Made by a program: the position numbers and the translations under genes. Below are positions 6,315 through 9,908 of a stretch of 9,908 bases of DNA, in pieces. Below the pieces are notes generated by a model. That model was not told the DNA's origin. It saw only the letters and a program-made list of their open reading frames with translations, and searched no databases. The stretch's first letter is position 1; every line of letters begins with the position of its first letter. Origin of the DNA: JBGOUV01 sp041477815. Its GTDB lineage: Bacteria > Acidobacteriota > Terriglobia > Bryobacterales > JACQDG01. The stretch is from positions 1 through 9,908 of the forward strand of contig JBGOUV010000263.1 of assembly GCA_041477815.1 (NCBI GenBank). Reading direction: 5' to 3'.

Positions 6315-6657
6315 CGCCGGTCTCCTTCTGTGGAAATTTCTGCGTAGCAATACCCACCACCAGGCCCAATATCCCGCCCGGCAGCATGATCTCGAAGTAG
6401 TAATGCGGTTGGCCCATCGCCGCCACCGCATACGCCAGCATCAGCCCCACCGCCAGCCCAAACACCGTCCCCAGCGTTATGGAGTTCACCTTGCGCGCGA
6501 AGAACCCGATCAGTATCCCGGCAATCAGGCCCTTGAACGTCGACCCGATCACGATACCGCCCAGCAGGGGTCGCGCCGCCGGCGTGAACCACGCCGTCAG
6601 CCCGTCGAAGATCCCCAGGAACCCTCCCAGCAACAGCCCGAATACCGGCTTGTTCAT
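6292..6657 (-). CDS. small integral membrane protein, unknown function
   Basis: A 121-aa protein with four predicted hydrophobic helices at about 4-23, 31-53, 58-80 and 90-106, rich in Gly and Ala. The two halves look related in style: GLLLGGFLGIFDGL and GGIVIGSTFKGLIAGILIGF versus TLGTVFGLAVGLML and PGGILGLVVGIATQKF. The tail is short and polar. I do not recognise the family. The start is secure, with GGGAGGAG just upstream of ATG 6657. It lies 43 nt behind the kinase gene and overlaps the VOC gene, so all appear co-transcribed. A membrane partner or target of the kinase is possible but only contextual. Confidence 0.75.
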   Translation of the reverse strand: MNKPVFGLLLGGFLGIFDGLTAWFTPAARPLLGGIVIGSTFKGLIAGILIGFFARKVNSITLGTVFGLAVGLMLAYAVAAMGQPHYYFEIMLPGGILGLVVGIATQKFPQKETGDAKSSAF

Positions 6658-6700
6658 TTGCTCCTCCCACCCCTTCCATTACACTTCCGCTGCGGATCCT

Positions 6701-7534
6701 TTATCGTCCCAGGAACAAAAGTAACAGAAGCCGCATCAGCAGGTACGCCAGCACCAACAGCACCGCCGTCCGGTGGCGCGCGGCCAGACGCCCGGCCTGC
6801 TCCAGTATGCCCTCCCGATAGGCGAGCACGCGTTCCCCCGAGACATATCGCCCGACTTCGCTCGAAAGCTCCCCGACGCCCGCATACCGTTCGCCGGAAT
6901 CCACGGCCATCGCCTTCTCCCAAACCGCCCGCAACGGCTTCGCCGCCTCCTCCCCCGCCAGAACCCTCAGGATCACTCCCAGCGCATAAACGTCGCTCCG
7001 CTCCTCCACCTCCCCCCGCTCCTGCTCCGGCGCCATGTACCCCGGCGTCCCCGCCACCGCCACGCCGAAGTCCATCACCAGCACCTCGCCAAACGCCCCG
7101 ACCATGACGTTCTCCGGCTTCAGATCCCGATGGATCACCCCGTGCGCGTGGGCGAACGCCACCGCCTCGCACAGCTTCTGAAACGCCCGCAGCCGCTCCC
7201 CCAACGCCTGCTCCCGCCCCCACTCGTCCAGCCTCCGCCCCCGCACCAGCTTCATCACGTAGAACACGCGGCCGTCGGGCAGCTCTCCCACGTCGTGCAC
7301 CGGCACGATTCCCGGATGCTCCAGCCGCGCCAGAATCCGAGCTTCCTCGGCGCCCGGTCCGCTCAACACCTTCACCGCCACCTCGCGATTCAACTCCCGG
7401 TCCCGCGCGATGTAGATCGTACCCATACCCCCGTGCGCCAGCTCCGCGACCACCTCGTACTTCGTCCCCGTCAAGTCCGGCCACTCGGCCACCTGGCGCA
7501 GATGCTCCACCGTCCGGTCCGACAGCCACTTCAT
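6701..7534 (-). CDS. membrane-anchored Hanks-type Ser/Thr protein kinase, compact
   Basis: A 277-aa eukaryotic-like Ser/Thr kinase. Visible motifs in order: glycine loop AHGGMGTIY (33-41), VAVK with the ATP-anchoring Lys K55, a helix-C Glu at 63 or 64, catalytic loop HRDLKPEN (135-142, Asp137), DFG (155-157), GTPGYMAPEQ (162-171) and SDVYALGV (180-187). It ends in a Leu-rich transmembrane segment (about 257-275) with almost nothing after it, so the kinase domain is cytoplasmic and no extracellular sensor exists. The stretch between DFG and GTPGYMAPE is only four residues (VAVA), far shorter than in typical kinases of this group, and holds no Ser or Thr. The C-lobe is also short. Its ATG overlaps the sigma-factor stop (ATGA), so the two are made together and the kinase probably controls the sigma factor or its targets. 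Confidence 0.9.
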   Translation of the reverse strand: MKWLSDRTVEHLRQVAEWPDLTGTKYEVVAELAHGGMGTIYIARDRELNREVAVKVLSGPGAEEARILARLEHPGIVPVHDVGELPDGRVFYVMKLVRGRRLDEWGREQALGERLRAFQKLCEAVAFAHAHGVIHRDLKPENVMVGAFGEVLVMDFGVAVAGTPGYMAPEQERGEVEERSDVYALGVILRVLAGEEAAKPLRAVWEKAMAVDSGERYAGVGELSSEVGRYVSGERVLAYREGILEQAGRLAARHRTAVLLVLAYLLMRLLLLLFLGR

Positions 7535-8241
7535 TTCCCGCCCACTCCCAGTAGCGCCCGCGCCTCCCGCCGGAACTCCTCCTCGCTGCCCGACACCTCC
7601 CGAATCCCGTCCAGCACGATCCGGCGGAACTCCCGCCGCGCCCAGGCCAGGTAGTTGGTCACCTGCGTCACCGGCAGCTCCATCTCCCGCGCCAGCTCCT
7701 CGTAGCCCGCTTCCTCTTCGTCCAGGTCATACCGCTCGAACAGCCGGAAGTGCGCCGTCTTTCCCCGCGCCTCGCACGTCGCGCGCAACCTCTCCACCGC
7801 CAGCCCGAACAGGTTCCTCACCCATTCCCGCCGGAAGTACTCCTCCATCGACACCCCCTCCACGATAGGATGCTCCCGCAGCTCTCCCTCGGCCCCCTCG
7901 AAGTCCAGCCCGACGATTTCCGTCTCCCCTCCCCGCTTGATCCGCCCCGCGGCCTTCTTCTCGTTGGCCACAAACCCATCCACGCAAGTCCGCAAGTAAG
8001 TCCGGAAACTCCCCTTGGCCGTGTCGTACCCCCGAAAATAGTCCTTCTCGATGGCCCGCGTGAAGAATCCCTGGGTCAGGTCCTGCGCCCCTTCGTTCTC
8101 CTCCTGCCACTTCAGTCTTATGTACTTGTACACGGGCTTCCAGTACGCCTCGACCAGCGCCTCGAACCCGCGCCGCCGCTCCCCGGCGTCTTCGCTCGCC
8201 GCCGCCTCAACCGCCGTCCGCCTGGTGGAAGGAAAGCGCAC
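7531..8241 (-). CDS. ECF-type RNA polymerase sigma factor linked to a Ser/Thr kinase
   Basis: A 236-aa extracytoplasmic-function sigma factor that would direct RNA polymerase to a special promoter set. Region 2 covers about 25-95: ALVEAYWKPVYKYIRLKW, DLTQGFF (54-60) and GSFRTYLRTCVDGFVANE. Region 4 covers about 165-215: YEELAREMELPVTQVTNYLAWARREFRRIV, a helix-turn-helix for the -35 element. The start MRFPSTRRTAVEAA resembles the RFPTTRWSLV opening I recall from kinase-linked sigma factors of acidobacteria and planctomycetes, supporting GTG 8241, which has GAGG 5 nt upstream. It begins 7 nt after the amidohydrolase stop and its own stop overlaps the kinase start. No anti-sigma gene is present; the kinase may take that place. 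Confidence 0.88.
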   Translation of the reverse strand: MRFPSTRRTAVEAAASEDAGERRRGFEALVEAYWKPVYKYIRLKWQEENEGAQDLTQGFFTRAIEKDYFRGYDTAKGSFRTYLRTCVDGFVANEKKAAGRIKRGGETEIVGLDFEGAEGELREHPIVEGVSMEEYFRREWVRNLFGLAVERLRATCEARGKTAHFRLFERYDLDEEEAGYEELAREMELPVTQVTNYLAWARREFRRIVLDGIREVSGSEEEFRREARALLGVGGK

Positions 8242-8247
8242 CTCGCC

Positions 8248-9030
8248 TCACAGCCGCAACAGCTTCATCACATTCCCGCCCAGCACCCGCGCCTCGTCGG
8301 CCGCGCCGAATTTCAGCAGCTTGATCTTGTACAGCTCCACCCGGCTATCCACCTCCGGCCCATCGCTCCCGAAGATCAGCTTCCCCGCCCCCACCTCCTT
8401 CGCCGCCGTCTCCAGAAACTTCCAGAACACCACCGACGACGTCTCCAGGTACACGTTGGAATACCGCTTCGCCGCATCGATCGCCGCCAGGTGCTCGGCC
8501 CAATCCCGCGACGCGAAATTCCCCAGGTGCGCCACGATGAACGACACCTGCGGATACTCGGCCGCAATCATGTTCACGTTGGCCACTTTCTCGGGATGAT
8601 ACAATACCGGAATCTTCAGCTCTGCCACCGTGTCCAGCACCTCCCGGGTGGGCAGCCGGTGCAGCTTCAGACCCTTCAGGCCGAGCCCCTCCACCTCCCG
8701 CTTCAGCAGACCCCGAATCTTCCCCGCCTCCGTCTGCGGGTCATGCTTGGCGAACCCGATGAACTTCCCCGGATGCCGCCCGCAGATCTCGGCGATCTCC
8801 TGGTTGGGCTTCTCATACTCGGTATTATTGATCGGAAACAGGACGGTCCGGTCGATGCCCGCCTCGGCCATGTGGCGCAGCGTGTCCTCCACGTCCGCCC
8901 GCGTGGTCCACGGGGCCGACATCCCCGTCCCCCGGCCGGCGTGGCAATGGGCGTCCACCACCATCGGCTTCCCCTGACTCTGGGCCGCCGCCGCTGCTCC
9001 TGCTAAGAATCCCCGTCGCGATGTGATCAT
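8248..9030 (-). CDS. Tat-exported amidohydrolase (Amidohydro_2 / TatD-like TIM barrel)
   Basis: A 260-aa metal-dependent hydrolase, exported through the twin-arginine pathway: the N-terminus is TSRRGFLAGAAAAA. The enzyme body starts with VVDAHCHAG (H28, H30). It continues with GLKLHRL (122-126 area), YHPEK (H145), FIVAHLGN (H168) and IFGSDGPEV (D223), the metal and catalytic positions of the amidohydrolase 2 family, which includes decarboxylases and lactonases. The substrate is unknown. A possible C-terminal helix ends ARVLGGNVMKLLRL, typical of the family. ATG 9030 has GGAG about 7 nt upstream. It is the first gene of the minus-strand operon and lies only 6 nt from the sigma gene, an unusual leader for a sigma/kinase pair. 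Confidence 0.88.
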   Translation of the reverse strand: MITSRRGFLAGAAAAAQSQGKPMVVDAHCHAGRGTGMSAPWTTRADVEDTLRHMAEAGIDRTVLFPINNTEYEKPNQEIAEICGRHPGKFIGFAKHDPQTEAGKIRGLLKREVEGLGLKGLKLHRLPTREVLDTVAELKIPVLYHPEKVANVNMIAAEYPQVSFIVAHLGNFASRDWAEHLAAIDAAKRYSNVYLETSSVVFWKFLETAAKEVGAGKLIFGSDGPEVDSRVELYKIKLLKFGAADEARVLGGNVMKLLRL

Positions 9031-9072
9031 ACCCGCTCTCCGGGTCTATGGTATCCTTTCCGCCGATCCCAT

Positions 9073-9095
9073 GGGCGCCTTCGATCCGATCGTGC
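9073..9095. repeat. left copy of a 23-nt direct repeat (start of interrupted phospholipase gene)
   Basis: The 23 nt at 9073-9095 recur exactly at 9683-9705. They begin GGGCGCCTTC and contain the odd palindrome CGATCCGATCG. ATG 9071 reads MGAFDPIV across the repeat and then runs into the inserted module, where the frame closes at 9232. This copy therefore looks like the original 5' end of the patatin-like gene, left behind by an insertion. Confidence 0.85.
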
Positions 9096-9111
9096 AAGTT
9101 CGTGGGGTAAC

Positions 9112-9425
9112 GTGGACATTTTCGAGATACACCAAAAGGTGCACGCAGGGCAATACGCTTACAGTCAACATGCGGACGAGGAACGTGATGCTGAGGGCCT
9201 CACCTTCGCTCAAGTTCGGGAGGCCTTGTTGAATGCTCAGCTCCTGGAGGAGTATCCTAATATTGGGAGAGGAGAGAGCTGCCTCGTGGTGGGCTTTGCC
9301 GGGCAGTTGCCCATCCAGCGGTGTGCGGCCGTCGCAGGGAGAAGATTGTCGTGATTACCGTATACGTTCCCCGGCCTCCCAAGTTCTCGAACCCGTGGAC
9401 CCGAGGAGGGCTTAGCGGTGCCTGA
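9112..9425 (+). pseudogene. DUF4258 protein (toxin-like), frameshifted
   Basis: The frame from GTG 9112 encodes a DUF4258 start: FEIHQKVHAGQYAYSQHADE, LTFAQVREALLNAQLLEEYP and LVVGFAGQLPI. It then ends early at TGA 9352-9354. The missing family ending is encoded one frame over, from about 9321: VCGRRREKIVVITVYVP and more, up to TGA 9423-9425. Adding one base near 9313-9321 would join the two into a protein of about 104 residues. DUF4258 proteins are small, often RelE-like, and commonly paired with YgiT-type zinc-finger antitoxins, as here. The break may be a real inactivating deletion, an assembly error or a programmed -1 shift; no slippery run is obvious. A GGGG stretch before GTG serves as a weak ribosome site. 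The corrected gene would overlap the antitoxin start by 8 nt. Confidence 0.75.
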
Positions 9426-9669
9426 TTCGCGATGCAGCTTTTGCGGCCAAGACCAGTACGAACAACGGCGGCTCGAGTACCTCTACAACCACCAGGGCAA
9501 GCATCTCCTCGTGCCGAACACCCCGGTGGAAGTCTGCTGCAACTGCGGCATGAAGTACTACGATGCGGCGGTGCTCGAAGAAATTGAACGGCGCTTCTTC
9601 GCCATTGAGAGTAAGGCCGAACAGCCGGATCGATACGTTCAGGTCCCCGAGAAAGCCTACCCAAGATGA
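9418..9669 (+). CDS. YgiT-type zinc finger protein, putative antitoxin
   Basis: An 83-aa protein with a zinc ribbon: CSFC (C6, C9) and CNCG (C41, C43 area), after which comes MKYYDAAVLEEIERRF. It matches the N-terminal zinc-binding part of MqsA-type antitoxins and the stand-alone YgiT-type proteins that follow DUF4258 toxins. There is no DNA-binding Xre domain as in full MqsA, so it would act as a metal-binding neutraliser, if it is an antitoxin. The start is GTG 9418 with a strong GAGGAGGG 7 nt upstream. Its TGA (9667-9669) overlaps the ATG of the patatin-like gene as ATGA, so the two are translationally coupled. Confidence 0.85.
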   Translation: MPDSRCSFCGQDQYEQRRLEYLYNHQGKHLLVPNTPVEVCCNCGMKYYDAAVLEEIERRFFAIESKAEQPDRYVQVPEKAYPR

Positions 9670-9908
9670 ACGGCCCGCTGTGGGGCGCCTTCGATCCGAT
9701 CGTGCTTTGTCTGTCCGGTGGGGGCGGGCGGGCGGCAGCTTTCCACTTCGGAGTCCTCTCCTACCTCGCCGATCTGGACCTCCTGCAGGACGTCCGCATC
9801 CTGTCCACCGCCTCGGGCGGCACCTTTCCGGCCTTCGCCTACGTCCTGGCTCTGAAGCAGGCCCCTCCCGGCGAAGCGCCGGCCGCCACCTTCCAGCGCT
9901 GCTTCGAA
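9666..9908 (+). CDS. patatin-like phospholipase (N-terminal part)
   Basis: The first 81 residues of a patatin-like acyl hydrolase; the gene continues past the window. It reads MNGPLWGAFDPIVLCLSGGG, followed by GRAAAFHFGVLSYLADLDLL and STASGGTFPAFAYVLAL. The GGGGR stretch is the oxyanion-hole loop, and the Ser in STASGG is the predicted nucleophile of the GxSxG-type elbow (here TxSxG, a variant I recall in bacterial patatins). The Asp of the catalytic dyad lies beyond the edge. Patatins cleave acyl chains from membrane lipids. ATG 9666 overlaps the antitoxin stop. Residues 7-13 or so come from the second 23-nt repeat; the original gene start was probably at 9071, before the insertion. Confidence 0.85.
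   Translation, partial: MNGPLWGAFDPIVLCLSGGGGRAAAFHFGVLSYLADLDLLQDVRILSTASGGTFPAFAYVLALKQAPPGEAPAATFQRCFE
9683..9705. repeat. right copy of the 23-nt direct repeat
   Basis: This is identical to 9073-9095 over 23 nt and offset by 610 nt. It lies in frame inside the patatin-like gene, coding for GAFDPIV. Bases on either side differ between the copies, so the repeat ends are sharp. Confidence 0.85.

Noticed and set aside
7750..9006. Plus-strand open frame of 418 codons across the sigma and amidohydrolase genes
   Set aside because: It spans two clear minus-strand genes and their junction, and its composition is Pro/Arg/Leu/His-rich without motifs.
9031..9111. Possible divergent promoter between the amidohydrolase and the DUF4258 gene
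   Set aside because: I could not find a -35/-10 pair with acceptable spacing on either strand, although a promoter must be near for both directions.

Overview
The window reads as chromosomal DNA of a high-GC, Gram-negative soil-type bacterium, most likely an acidobacterium of the Solibacter/Bryobacter kind. That placement is an inference. It rests on an ECF-type sigma factor translationally coupled to a Hanks-type Ser/Thr kinase, secreted amidohydrolases, a Tat-exported metallohydrolase, palindromic intergenic repeats, and a CACAGATGAACACGG-type repeat scrap next to uvrB. No rRNA, tRNA or CRISPR array is present.

Layout. (1) 1-292, plus strand: the C-terminal end of uvrB. (2) About 305-2520: an accessory island that looks less GC-rich than its flanks. 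It holds an Mrr-type restriction endonuclease gene that runs into an integron attC-like hairpin, a stretch of unassigned DNA with a possible gene remnant, a 69-aa small protein, a DUF6883/DUF4926 pair with a GTGA overlap, and at its end a half attC-like site next to a possible IS21-type terminus. (3) 2523-9030, minus strand: a run of seven genes. In order of transcription these are a Tat-signal amidohydrolase, an ECF sigma factor, a membrane-anchored Ser/Thr kinase (ATGA overlap with the sigma gene), a small four-helix membrane protein, a VOC/glyoxalase-fold protein, a second exported amidohydrolase and a large secreted VPS62/NPP1-like protein. The first five are tightly packed and look like one operon. 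The last two are separated from the rest and from each other by palindromic repeats. (4) 9073-9908, plus strand: a toxin-antitoxin-like module (DUF4258 and a YgiT-type zinc finger) set between two exact 23-nt direct repeats at the very 5' end of a patatin-like phospholipase gene, which leaves the window incomplete.

The most notable structure is the last one. The phospholipase gene's first codons occur twice, 610 nt apart, with the module between the copies. The inserted DNA supplies a new ATG that overlaps the antitoxin stop codon (ATGA), so the interrupted gene keeps a start. The toxin half appears frameshifted. The second notable structure is the 65-nt attC-like hairpin after the Mrr gene, with two bulged G residues, as expected of a folded integron cassette recombination site. 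Together these show two places where defence or toxin-antitoxin genes have entered an otherwise ordinary chromosome.
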